Below are positions 35,271-43,715 of a stretch of DNA of 64,000 bases, in pieces. The stretch is taken from NCBI GenBank assembly GCA_030374765.1, contig JARGXX010000104.1, positions 1 to 64,000 on the forward strand, in the 5' to 3' direction. The first letter of the stretch is position 1, and every line of letters starts with the position of its first letter. A program made the position numbers and the translations under genes. Source of the stretch: Agarophyton chilense. Its lineage: Eukaryota > Rhodophyta > Florideophyceae > Gracilariales > Gracilariaceae. The notes beneath the pieces are model-generated. The model had not been told where the DNA came from. It was given only the letters and a program-made list of their open reading frames with translations, and did not search any database.

Positions 35271-37142
35271 TTAGGCGTAGGACAGCCCGCTGCGAACTCC
35301 ATGAAGGGCGTACTCTGTTCCGGGAAACAGGGAGCACGAACTACGTCCGGGATTACGCATCGGATTGCCTTGAGAGCGAATGAAGTGCAGCTGGACCTTG
35401 TCCACGACAAAAGACCTGCTCTTCTGTCCATTCTCATCCTTTGCACCAATTCGACCCAACACTTCTTTCCATTCGTTCACCTGCTCAATCGCGCAGAATA
35501 TAACGAAATGCGCTCCCGGACGCAGAAGTTTAGAGATGAGCTTCGCCGTCTTCACCATGTCTTGCCGGTTAAGAACGTCGTACCAGCTGTTTTTCCTGTT
35601 CTTCTTCGCACGTATATTATACGGCGGGTCCGTGAGAACCAACTGCACTTTCCCTATCGGAGAGACCCCATTGCTGCGCAATGTGTCGTCAATCTCCACC
35701 AGGTTCTCGAAAGTACAATTGTACATTCGACAGTGCTTATCCATCTCCAACTCGCACTTTTGGAGAGACATTATATCATCCAGAGAGGTACGGTCGTGAG
35801 GCGGCAGAATATCCAACGACTCAGATTCGACCGACCTTGGTCCAGCTGTGGAAGAATGCTGACCAACACCCATGTTCTCTTCCTCATTCCCGGTCCCACC
35901 CTCCACCGCCGGAACCTCCGAATCTTTCTCAGGGGGTACAACTTCTATCTCGTCTTCTTCCATAACCATAGTAGGTTCCGCCTTTGTCGCAGCCACCACT
36001 TCCACCTCCGCACTCCCTCGCAGCTTTAGTGGCGATATGTATTCCGAGATGGTAGAGATAAGAGAGTTCGAGAAGCAGTCGAATCTCTCCGCAAACACTC
36101 TAGGCAAAGTGTATGTAAACGGTTTTAGAACGTCCCATCTTTCCGGAGCTGATATAGAGTAAAGCTGCTCATTCACCACCACTTTGTGCAGGTCAGCGAG
36201 AAACTCTTTGGCCAACATACGAAGTGGAGTGTCAACGTACTCCGGCAGGTTCCACGCCCATGGGACGACATCCTCCTCCAATAAAGTACGGTTTCTACCA
36301 GGAAGGAGTCGTTGGGCCATGTCCTTGTGAGAGAACCAATCCCTTCTGTTTCCGATTGCCTGGAACTGCATATCAGAATATCGTAGATGGATAAAGGGCA
36401 AAACCATGAATTCCACGCCAGGGAATCCCAAATACTGGGCGAAGCTGTCCCACGCGTTATTGACGAGCTGCACACCAAAGCCCACACGTTGAGCTACTGG
36501 TTTGTCATAAATCCCCACCTTCGAAAATGGCGTATCGTAGGTTCTGTCCCGCTTTCTTCGCTTACGGGAGACTCTTCTCTTCTCCATAGAGACCGACTGA
36601 ATACAAATGAGGAACAGCAACCTCTGGAACATTGTCGGGAAGTCGGTCTCGAATGGAGCCCGGCTTTTGCTCGCCTTCTTTCGGGTTGTATCCAGACCTT
36701 TGAAGAACTCTGTCAAAGTGACATTCTTCGGGATGCCCTTGAACTCCACCGCCTCGTACGCGTTCCAAAAGTCCCTCACGCGCCTATCTGGGTCCCCATC
36801 CTTTATATCCAGCAACCTCGCCGAGAAATAATTCTGACAGTTCGAGCCCCTCATTCCTACAACTCGGAGCTCATCTTCTGTGTAATTGGTGTGGTCGGGA
36901 CCTAGGAGAGTATAAAAAAACTTCGCGGTCTCCGGGAGGATGTGGCGATTGGCAATTGCGAGATCGATGAATGCAGTGTGCCCCACTTTTCGCGGCTCAT
37001 CTTCCTCCCGCCTCGTTGATGCGTAACGATCACGCAAATCCATACACGCCCTGATAACTTCATCCCCCGTACCAAACAGTTTACCCATTTCGAAGGTGTC
37101 TGCCGCAGGCGATGAAGAAGTTCTCGTGGGTTCTGGAGCCAT
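35271..37142 (-). CDS. Beta-class DNA N6-adenine/N4-cytosine methyltransferase, DPPY half
   Basis: Residues 505-508 are DPPY within VLTDPPYNIRAKK, catalytic motif IV of exocyclic-amino DNA methyltransferases. They are followed by a helical stretch and TKLISKLLRPGAHFVIF-type motif V (KLISKLLRPGAHFVIFC). Because motif I comes after motif IV, in the next frame, the order is that of the beta class. The first ~400 residues are an unrecognised, mostly globular region (for example AQRVGFGVQLVNNAWDSFAQ, VPWAWNLPEYVDTPLR). An acidic linker (residues ~410-460) joins it to the methyltransferase. The gene starts at Met 37142, beside the central palindrome, and is divergent from the + strand genes. It would methylate the element's own or host DNA. 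Adenine versus cytosine target is not decidable from motifs; DPPY is common to both. Confidence 0.8.
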   Translation of the reverse strand: MAPEPTRTSSSPAADTFEMGKLFGTGDEVIRACMDLRDRYASTRREEDEPRKVGHTAFIDLAIANRHILPETAKFFYTLLGPDHTNYTEDELRVVGMRGSNCQNYFSARLLDIKDGDPDRRVRDFWNAYEAVEFKGIPKNVTLTEFFKGLDTTRKKASKSRAPFETDFPTMFQRLLFLICIQSVSMEKRRVSRKRRKRDRTYDTPFSKVGIYDKPVAQRVGFGVQLVNNAWDSFAQYLGFPGVEFMVLPFIHLRYSDMQFQAIGNRRDWFSHKDMAQRLLPGRNRTLLEEDVVPWAWNLPEYVDTPLRMLAKEFLADLHKVVVNEQLYSISAPERWDVLKPFTYTLPRVFAERFDCFSNSLISTISEYISPLKLRGSAEVEVVAATKAEPTMVMEEDEIEVVPPEKDSEVPAVEGGTGNEEENMGVGQHSSTAGPRSVESESLDILPPHDRTSLDDIMSLQKCELEMDKHCRMYNCTFENLVEIDDTLRSNGVSPIGKVQLVLTDPPYNIRAKKNRKNSWYDVLNRQDMVKTAKLISKLLRPGAHFVIFCAIEQVNEWKEVLGRIGAKDENGQKSRSFVVDKVQLHFIRSQGNPMRNPGRSSCSLFPGTEYALHGVRSGLSYA

Positions 37143-37315
37143 TTATGTACATGTTCAAACAACCTCACGGGCGGTCGTCACGAGAGCCTGAGTGAAAGAG
37201 AGCAGCGGGTGCGGGTGGGTGCGGGTGGGTACGGAAAGATTGTGAGTACGGTTGAGGAGCGCGCACGGAAGAACGGTTGTTGCGGAACGACTTCGCAGCT
37301 ATCCTGGTTGCATTC

Positions 37316-37867
37316 TGTCGGCCGTCAGAGGTGCGCTCCGACTTCATCGGGGGTCCCGATGAAGTCCCCGCGCACCTGTGTCGGCCGACATAATACATAT
37401 AATTTTGTAATTTTTAGGACGCCCAGGTGTACATGGTGCATTCTGTCGGCCGACAGAGGTGTGCGGGGACTTCATCGGGACCCCCGATGAAGTCGGAGCG
37501 CACCTCTGTCGGCCGACAGTCGACCAACATCTCAGAAACGCATCATGCGTGATGTTATGGCGTATTTATCGGCCGACAGGGGTTCCCTGCGACTTCATCG
37601 GTCCACCGATGAAGTCGCAGCACACCCCTGGCGGCCCACAAATGGCTCGAATGGTGTCCCTACAACATGTTGGTGAATTGTCGGCCGACAAATACGCCAT
37701 AACATCACGCATGATGCGTTTCTGAGATGTTGGCCGACAGAGTGCGCCGTGTACACCTGAGCGTTCCAAAAATTACAAAATTATATGTATTATGTCGGCC
37801 GACAGAGGTGCGCGGGGACTTCATCGGGACCCCCGATGAAGTCGGAGTGCACCTCTGTCGGCCGTCA
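37316..37867. repeat. Giant central palindrome with ten 12-mer iteron-like repeats
   Basis: The 12-mer TGTCGGCCGACA, or a 1-3 base variant, occurs at 37316, 37379, 37444, 37507, 37567, 37629, 37679, 37728, 37793 and 37856, about every 50-65 bp. Between neighbours sit smaller hairpins such as GACTTCATCGG...CCGATGAAGTC. The whole block is itself a long imperfect palindrome centred near 37.60 kb: ACGCATCATGCGTGATG and the following bases at ~37.54 kb return reversed at ~37.71 kb, and ATACATATAATTTTG at ~37.39 kb returns at ~37.78 kb. It lies between the divergent methyltransferase and + strand genes. It could form a cruciform and serve as origin, protein-binding array or bidirectional promoter. 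Confidence 0.85.
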
Positions 37868-38157
37868 GGATATTTTTAATTTTTTAATTTTATTTTCTTG
37901 TATCGCCTACCAACCCAATAGGCGTGTTTACGATGGAAAGAGACAAGGAGTTTCTTGAGTTTGAAACTAAGCGGACGTAGCTCAGGTTGAAACTAAGCGG
38001 ACGTAGTTCAGGCTGATTGCAACGAACTGCTCTCGGGAGTGTTCCGGATAGTCGCCACCAAAGGAGCTCGATCTAATACGTCTTAGTCTGTATACCATGA
38101 AAGGCTCAAAGCGCTCTGCGACCATTTGCAACCTCGACCGACTACGATCCGATTCAA

Positions 38158-38529
38158 ATGATGACTCGAGGCAAAGCGAAAGCGAGGGGTACTCCGCGGG
38201 GTACTCCACGCGCCACTCCGCGAAAAGCTACATCGGGAAACAATCTGGCTGGTGGGGATAGGGTGGCGTTGTTCCTGGTGGATGGGACAGGGAAGAAGAA
38301 GGGTACTATGGTTAACACTGCGGAGTTGAGAGGTGTTGGGGGCAGTGGAGCGGCCGGGAAGGCGCTTTGCATAGCGATGCATGGCCATTCGTTGCGCGAG
38401 TCTGCGAAGCCGGGAGAGGACTTGGTGGCCATCTGGAGGACTGAAATTAAGGAGGGGATCAACTCCAAGTATCTGTACTCCTTCAAGGGAGCAGAGGAGC
38501 CGCCGGAGTTGCTGAAGGATATGGTGTAG
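38158..38529 (+). CDS. Small basic element protein, 123 aa
   Basis: The frame begins MMTRGKAKARGTPRGTPR, a basic, AT-hook-like N-terminus (repeated GTPR). A compact, globular-looking part follows (RVALFLVDGTGKKKGTMVN, SKYLYSFKGAEEPPELLKDM). It is the first + strand gene beyond the central palindrome. It ends at TAG 38527-38529 in the same reading frame as the next gene, with only 9 codons between the stop and that gene's MMTR start. It may be a separate gene or the N-terminal part of a longer one. No family recognised; DNA binding is a guess from the basic repeats. Confidence 0.5.
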   Translation: MMTRGKAKARGTPRGTPRATPRKATSGNNLAGGDRVALFLVDGTGKKKGTMVNTAELRGVGGSGAAGKALCIAMHGHSLRESAKPGEDLVAIWRTEIKEGINSKYLYSFKGAEEPPELLKDMV

Positions 38530-38556
38530 GCAGGTATATACGCATGGGATATCTCG

Positions 38557-39723
38557 ATGATGACACGCGTCTCCTCTGTGCTGACTCAAGGGCCTCCTCG
38601 GCCGGAGACTCCCAAATGCGCGACCCCCTCGAAGGAGTCTGCTACGCCTTTGAGGGGGAAGAGGGCACAGCCAACGACAGTGCCGCCGGCCATGAAGCAA
38701 CCGGTCAAGCCGAAAAAGAGGGTGGCGATAGTGGATGATTCTGATGAAGATGTTGTGGAGGTGGGGTCAGCGGTGAATGTACGCGGGGATTCGCACACCG
38801 GTCCCGAGTTGGAGTTGTTCGATGACGGCGATGCCGTTCCTTCGCGGGAAGTGGATAGGACTCTCGTGGAAAAGAAGATCTCTGTTTCAGACTATGACCA
38901 GTGCCGCTTGATTGCGGACATAGATGACATACAAATCCCCGAGAAGACTGTCAGAAGTGTGAATGCGGAACACAAGGCGGCGAAGATGGCAAAGTGCAAA
39001 ACGTTTGGCTGGGTTGCGTCGGCAGGGTCAATTGCTGTTGCCATCTTCGGGGGAATGGAATTAGATTTCAGTGAAATTGTTCACAATGGGAGGGTAGTGG
39101 TGCCTGTCATACTCATTGACGGTCATCACCACGTCTTGGTTCTGCGAGATCTGAAGAATGATCCCTCTGAAGGGAGAAAGTGGTTGGAAATTGTGCGGTC
39201 TCTTGATGTCGTTCTTTGGAGACGCAAGGACCGGAAGCCTTTATCGCTGAACGAAGTGCTCGGTCTTGGTAATGTACTCAATGAAATGAGTTCAAATGTG
39301 TTAAAGATGAGTTTCGCCGACAAGGTTCATTCGACAGTGTCCTTCATTTGCAACTTGATTGACGATAAGAGAACCAAGTTGGCTGACCTTACTCCGACAC
39401 GGATAGCTGGGGCGCTGAAGACGAGCGAAGCTATAGGAGTCTACAGCTTGCGCCACTTGAATCGCTATGCGACTCTTGGGTTGAAATTCGTCAGGAGCGA
39501 AGGTCTCCTGGAGTTCTTTGAGAACGTATGCAAGGAGGGTCCAGTGCTAACTCTTGCGCATGTGTCGAGTGACTTGTTGTTAGGACTCGAAGACGAAATA
39601 TTCCGTTTCGCAATCCGTTGTTGGCAGCTACATGTGAGGGTGAGGATGGGTTCTACGGGGAATATGGGACGTTTCCAGGAGACGCGAAAGCAGTTCTTCC
39701 AATGCGCCATAGGAATGTTCTAA
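38557..39723 (+). CDS. Element protein, 388 aa, possible ParB-like patch
   Basis: Starts MMTRVSSV. The N-terminal ~110 residues are disordered and charged, with an acidic patch followed by DVVEVGSAVNV, a SUMO-interaction-like hydrophobic core beside acids. Residues ~165-200 (GGMELDFSEIVHNGR, VVVPVILIDGHHHVLVLRDL) resemble the strand-loop-helix of ParB/sulfiredoxin-fold domains, where a GHH/GHR turn follows a hydrophobic strand. The rest is helical. The stop TAA at 39721 is followed by more open sequence in the same frame into the next gene. ParB similarity is weak and may be chance. Partner of the methyltransferase by context only. Confidence 0.55.
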   Translation: MMTRVSSVLTQGPPRPETPKCATPSKESATPLRGKRAQPTTVPPAMKQPVKPKKRVAIVDDSDEDVVEVGSAVNVRGDSHTGPELELFDDGDAVPSREVDRTLVEKKISVSDYDQCRLIADIDDIQIPEKTVRSVNAEHKAAKMAKCKTFGWVASAGSIAVAIFGGMELDFSEIVHNGRVVVPVILIDGHHHVLVLRDLKNDPSEGRKWLEIVRSLDVVLWRRKDRKPLSLNEVLGLGNVLNEMSSNVLKMSFADKVHSTVSFICNLIDDKRTKLADLTPTRIAGALKTSEAIGVYSLRHLNRYATLGLKFVRSEGLLEFFENVCKEGPVLTLAHVSSDLLLGLEDEIFRFAIRCWQLHVRVRMGSTGNMGRFQETRKQFFQCAIGMF

Positions 39724-39786
39724 CTATGCGAAAGGGCGGGAAAGGAGAAGGGTCTGACGGCGGGGAAGGTTCTAGAAAGCACAATT

Positions 39787-41844
39787 GTGATGGGAAAGAA
39801 CGAGGTGTCTTCAAGGAAGTACCTTTGCATGCAAACAGCGAAGATGGAGCTCAGTGGTCCGAAGCGGTTGTGGCCGGGGTTGGTCTCGAAGAGGATGAAA
39901 ATAGCACAAAGGCGGATTGAAGGCGGTCTGAAAGTGAGTCTGGCGTCTCCAAGTGCGGAGAAGGATGTGGTGGAGGTGCCACCTTCTGTGAATGTTCCTT
40001 CGTCTAGTGCTGGGGAGTCTGTACCCCACCAGGAAACCGTGGTTCCCAGACGCATCACACGAACTAGAAAAGGTACTGAGCGCGGGCTGGATGCTGCGGG
40101 TGAGAGGGTGATGGAACCTAGACAGAGAAAGGGGAAGAGAAAGGCTGTGGTCATTAGTGATGATGAACGCGAGTATGAACAGCCTTTAAAGCGGAAGAGG
40201 AAGAGGAGAAAGACGGTGGGCACATCTGCGGCTCAAATACCGGCTGACGTGGTGGATGTGTTCAAGAAGATGAGCAGGAAAGAGCTGAAGCGCTTCTTGA
40301 AGAAACATGTACTCAATGTTTTCTCATCGAGTGAGGATGAACTGGATGATGACGGGGGGCAGGGTGCATTTGTAGGGGACGAAGAGGAGGAAGGTGTGCA
40401 AATGCGTGGCTTCGAAGACAATAATCCGGAGGGTGTTCCGAAGGGGCTGAAGAGGGCGGGACCGTATGCGGGGGGGTCGGGTATGTCGTGGGTGTACTTG
40501 GTGAATGCACTTCCGAGCGAGTGGCCGGCGGGTGAAAATGGAGTGAAGCATCAGCACCTCTGGATGCAGATGATTTACCTAGGGAATAAGCACAGGGCGG
40601 AGTGCTTGAGGGTAGAAGACTTGAAAAGTGTGCACCATGCGGTTTATTGGCGTGCTGCTCATAACAAGCACAAGGAACTGGGTTCCACGAAAGAACCGGT
40701 TCTTGGGGTGATTCTACCGACGAAGGGCCACCCTGTGAATGAAGAGCAGGCGATATGGATGGCAGCAATGGAGAAGGATGACTTGGCCCGCGAGTACTTC
40801 GCGGCTAAGAGAAGTGAGCTGATGGAGAAAGGATTTTGTGTGCTGGAAGAGTTTGCCACGGACGAGGGGATGGCGGATGAGGCGAAGAAGAGGGGGGTAA
40901 ACTTCGATGGGGATGTGACTGGGACTTTGCTAGAGTTCTTCCAGACGGATTTCTTGAACCAGCTGGACTTGACGATTGAAAGGAATAGAAAGAAATGGGA
41001 CCCTATAATCAACGCTGGTGAGGAGAGAGATGCTGGAGATAGAATGAAGGGAGTTAGGCGGTACATTACGACGAAGGTGGGGATTGTGGATTCTGTGGAG
41101 GGGGACGAGAACAACGTTTTAATGGTGAGGAAAAGGGCATTGTTGGATGCGAGGTTTGGACAGATTGCGGCCGCTCTTCGGTTGTGCAACAACCGGTCGG
41201 CGAAGAAGAGGATGTATGCCCCTGAAACAGGGGGGCGAGTGCTGTGTACGGCGGAGGGCTGTCCAAGGCAGGTGTTACATACGGACTTTCGAGGACTGAC
41301 CGATGCCGAGAAGAACGTCGGAGAGGTTCCAGGGTTCTTCATGATGGCGTCGGGAGCGAGTTCGTTTATGCTTTGGGTTTGTGAGAGGTCACATAACATG
41401 TACGTGCCCGACGACAGGAGCTTGAAGCGGCTGTCTCGGACGATGGTAGTGAGGAAGTTCAGGATTGCGCCGTACTCCATTTTTATTGGAAGAGGAGATG
41501 TGTTTCATGCTGGAGCTGGATACGAGGATGCATTTGTTAAGGATGTTTGCATGAGGTATCACATGTACTTGGTACCGGATGGGTACAAGCTATCGGACGC
41601 AGTGCATAGGCAACCAGCATTTCGGCCTAAGTTCGAAGAGGATGATTCCAACAAGGGTGATGATGAAGACGTCCAGATAGATGAGGATGAGGAGTTGGAT
41701 GAAGATTATAAAATGGAAGTTGTTGAAAGTGGGGAAGAGGAGTATGAAGAAGAGGATGATGAACCTGGGATGGGTCTCAACTCGGCTAACACAGATGGAG
41801 ACTATGAAGACGGCGGTATGATAATGGATGACGACGACGACTAG
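39787..41844 (+). CDS. 2-oxoglutarate/Fe(II) dioxygenase-like protein, 685 aa
   Basis: The C-terminal half shows the double-stranded beta-helix oxygenase signature: HTD (H498, D500) inside VLHTDFRGL, a hydrophobic core strand (GFFMMASGASSFMLWV), then VFHAGAGYED (H574) and MRYHMYLVP (R590). This gives HxD...H...R for Fe(II) and 2-oxoglutarate. Such enzymes demethylate or hydroxylate nucleic acids and proteins. Residues ~1-180 are basic and disordered with nuclear-type signals (KRKRKRRK) and a DVVEV..SVNV patch shared with the preceding gene. Residues ~600-685 are a long acidic tail. The start Met is uncertain because the frame is open upstream to the TAA at 39721. Some fungal transposons of the KDZ group carry TET/JBP oxygenases, but I cannot show this belongs to TET/JBP; it looks closer to the HAGA..Y..RxH oxygenases found in protist mobile elements. 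Confidence 0.7.
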   Translation: MMGKNEVSSRKYLCMQTAKMELSGPKRLWPGLVSKRMKIAQRRIEGGLKVSLASPSAEKDVVEVPPSVNVPSSSAGESVPHQETVVPRRITRTRKGTERGLDAAGERVMEPRQRKGKRKAVVISDDEREYEQPLKRKRKRRKTVGTSAAQIPADVVDVFKKMSRKELKRFLKKHVLNVFSSSEDELDDDGGQGAFVGDEEEEGVQMRGFEDNNPEGVPKGLKRAGPYAGGSGMSWVYLVNALPSEWPAGENGVKHQHLWMQMIYLGNKHRAECLRVEDLKSVHHAVYWRAAHNKHKELGSTKEPVLGVILPTKGHPVNEEQAIWMAAMEKDDLAREYFAAKRSELMEKGFCVLEEFATDEGMADEAKKRGVNFDGDVTGTLLEFFQTDFLNQLDLTIERNRKKWDPIINAGEERDAGDRMKGVRRYITTKVGIVDSVEGDENNVLMVRKRALLDARFGQIAAALRLCNNRSAKKRMYAPETGGRVLCTAEGCPRQVLHTDFRGLTDAEKNVGEVPGFFMMASGASSFMLWVCERSHNMYVPDDRSLKRLSRTMVVRKFRIAPYSIFIGRGDVFHAGAGYEDAFVKDVCMRYHMYLVPDGYKLSDAVHRQPAFRPKFEEDDSNKGDDEDVQIDEDEELDEDYKMEVVESGEEEYEEEDDEPGMGLNSANTDGDYEDGGMIMDDDDD

Positions 41845-41925
41845 ATATTATCTGTTACCTATTGAACAATAAAGAGTACAATTTGAGGTAATATGTGGAG
41901 TAGTCCCCTTTTCTTGTAATAGTGA

Positions 41926-42621
41926 TCAGTCGTCTTTCAGTAGAAACTCCTGAACAACTGGAATGAAACGCGTGAGAGCAGCACTTGCTTTCACTTTCTC
42001 ATAGTGAATGACAACTGTCGAAGATATCAAGATTACGACATCCACTGTGTTACCAAGCAGTATAGAAACACCAGGGCCTTCAATGCGAGAGGTGGAGAAG
42101 GCGGTTGAAGAGAGTGCAGCGAAAGTGCATGCCGACAGCCTCATACCGAGTAGTCGGAAGGTTACAGCCGGACTGGATATGAATAAAGCCTGTTGAAAAG
42201 AATGGGGAAGGGCGCCAAGCACGAGGTTCATAAAAGAGGTTCTCCGTGGTTCCGGGGTCATTGTGAACTTTATCTTAAGATAGGACTCTGGAAAGAAGGA
42301 TATAGAAACAAGCTGGAGAAGATATGCCAAAGCGCCAACTGCGGCCCCTCCTGTGGAGAAGGCCATACAATTTGTCTTCACCTCTGATGAAAGGGTACCG
42401 CTGACTGGAATGAAGCGGTTAACGAGGAAAAGTATGGCGTTGAGGGTGATGAGTAGAGTAAGGAGTAGAGCCCCGAATTCCAGAAAGGCTCGTTTCTTCC
42501 AGGTATATCGCTGGTTTGGATTGAACGGCGTAGTTTGTAGAGACCCGTATAACGGGTTTATACATTGTACGCTTCCTTCGATTATGAGAATGTGTAGCAG
42601 GCTTTGGATAGGACACCTCAA
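41926..42621 (-). CDS. Multi-span membrane protein
   Basis: About five hydrophobic segments: LLHILIIEG, FLEFGALLLTLLITLNAILF, AVGALAYLLQLVSISFF, FMNLVLGALPHSFQQALFI and VSILLGNTVDVVILISSTVV. The listed 5' end is a TTG, not an ATG. The frame stays open ~140 bp further upstream with more hydrophobic sequence (FTITLTTLFGVINPALQY) to a TAG near 42763. The real start therefore lies upstream, possibly in an exon of the neighbouring 42767-43111 gene. A branch-site-like TTACTAAG and ..TTCAG lie at the junction. Function unknown; a membrane protein on a DNA transposon is unusual. Confidence 0.55.
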   Translation of the reverse strand: MRCPIQSLLHILIIEGSVQCINPLYGSLQTTPFNPNQRYTWKKRAFLEFGALLLTLLITLNAILFLVNRFIPVSGTLSSEVKTNCMAFSTGGAAVGALAYLLQLVSISFFPESYLKIKFTMTPEPRRTSFMNLVLGALPHSFQQALFISSPAVTFRLLGMRLSACTFAALSSTAFSTSRIEGPGVSILLGNTVDVVILISSTVVIHYEKVKASAALTRFIPVVQEFLLKDD

Positions 42622-42766
42622 TAGCGTTATGAGAATGAACCGAAGGAGAGAGTTGAATCTGAATGGAAGCGTATATTGCAGAGCTGGGTTTATAACTCCG
42701 AAGAGTGTAGTTAGTGTGATTGTGAACGTTAAGGTCGATGTGAAGAGTGTTTGCTAACTGAACATC

Positions 42767-43111
42767 TTAGTAAAGGCATTCCGGTTTGCTAGTCTTCCTT
42801 GTACGCTGCACATAGGTAACGATATGATACCGCTCTTTGAACAGTTGTTTCAGAGTATCTTGCTGCTGTAGGGAGTTACGAGTGGGGAGCCTCCTGGTGG
42901 TCGTACAAATGTCACGAATCTCGTCCATGAGCTCGTTGGTGATATGATTCTGGAACCCTCTGACTTCGACCACATTCTGGGTGGTTGGAAGTTTAATTTG
43001 AAGGACTTCGTCGATGGTGATAACCGTTCGTTGTGGAAGAATATCCACAGCTGCTGAGCATTGGACAGAAGAACCAGGGGGTAGGGAAAGACGTTCTTCG
43101 TAGCGATGCAT
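42767..43111 (-). CDS. Hypothetical protein, ~114 aa, or 5' exon of the membrane protein
   Basis: From the Met at 43111 (MHRYEERLSLPPGSS) the frame encodes a globular-looking stretch (TVITIDEVLQIKLPTTQNVVEVRGFQ cut at ordinary positions, then LMDEIRDICTTTRRL). It ends shortly before the membrane ORF. The frame is open up to 43393, but the upstream part is low-complexity. Spacing and an intron-like junction (donor candidate GTATCA near 42829, acceptor near 42760) suggest it may be the first exon of the membrane protein. Not recognised. Confidence 0.4.
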   Translation of the reverse strand: MHRYEERLSLPPGSSVQCSAAVDILPQRTVITIDEVLQIKLPTTQNVVEVRGFQNHITNELMDEIRDICTTTRRLPTRNSLQQQDTLKQLFKERYHIVTYVQRTRKTSKPECLY

Positions 43112-43526
43112 GCTTGAGAAGGAGAGGAGAGTGTTGTGTAGAAAGGTATTTGTGAGGGACTGGATACAGTATGTTGAGCGCAATGAAGTAGGGTGGTCAT
43201 CGGTAGATATATATATGTAGTGATCAAAGTAGTTGTTAGGTTGTTGCCGTATCTCTGTCGCGGAGTATGAATAATTGTTATGAATGAAAACCTTTGATAG
43301 GCTGTAGGAGCGGTTATGGGGTACAGACTTAATTGCAAAGTTGGAAGATTTACGAAGAGTGGTTGTAGTGATGATTTGTGATGTACGAAGCAATTCTTAA
43401 TATCGTTTCATATATTCTGACGTGGTGTCGTGCGGATAGCAGTCTTTATCGAGGCAGCGAAGGAGATGGACATATGCTTTAGAAAGGAGGACTTGTTTTT
43501 ATTGGAAGGGGTATATGAATGAAGTA

Positions 43527-43715
43527 CTACCCATTGAGGAGGACGTTCAAGAAGTTCGTATGGAAAGGGGCGGGGTTACGGTTTCCAATGGATTTTTGGG
43601 CGTTAGAAACGTTGTAGAAGTAGACGTTCCGGAACTGAAAGTCTGAGAACGAGGTGGGGAACTGTGTAAGTGTTTTTCCGTGGGCCAGAAGTTTTTGGAG
43701 TGTTTCTGTTGTATT
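43527..43715 (-). other. C-terminal continuation of reductase-like frame
   Basis: In frame after the TAA, ~62 codons remain open and carry the expected C-terminal family motif (FPTSF..FQFRNVYFY). This supports a nonsense change, or readthrough, rather than a natural end at 43716. Confidence 0.6.

Noticed and set aside
37316-37867. CRISPR-like array of regularly spaced repeats
   Set aside because: The context is eukaryotic, the repeat is only 12 bp and fully palindromic, and the spacers are themselves hairpins and mutually inverted copies.
39618-39920. A 100-codon + strand frame overlapping the start of the dioxygenase gene
   Set aside because: Glycine/acid-rich shadow in a different frame; the dioxygenase frame is open through the same stretch.
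40659-41480. 273-codon minus-strand frame
   Set aside because: It lies entirely opposite the dioxygenase-like gene and has a serine-rich shadow composition; the + frame has motif support.
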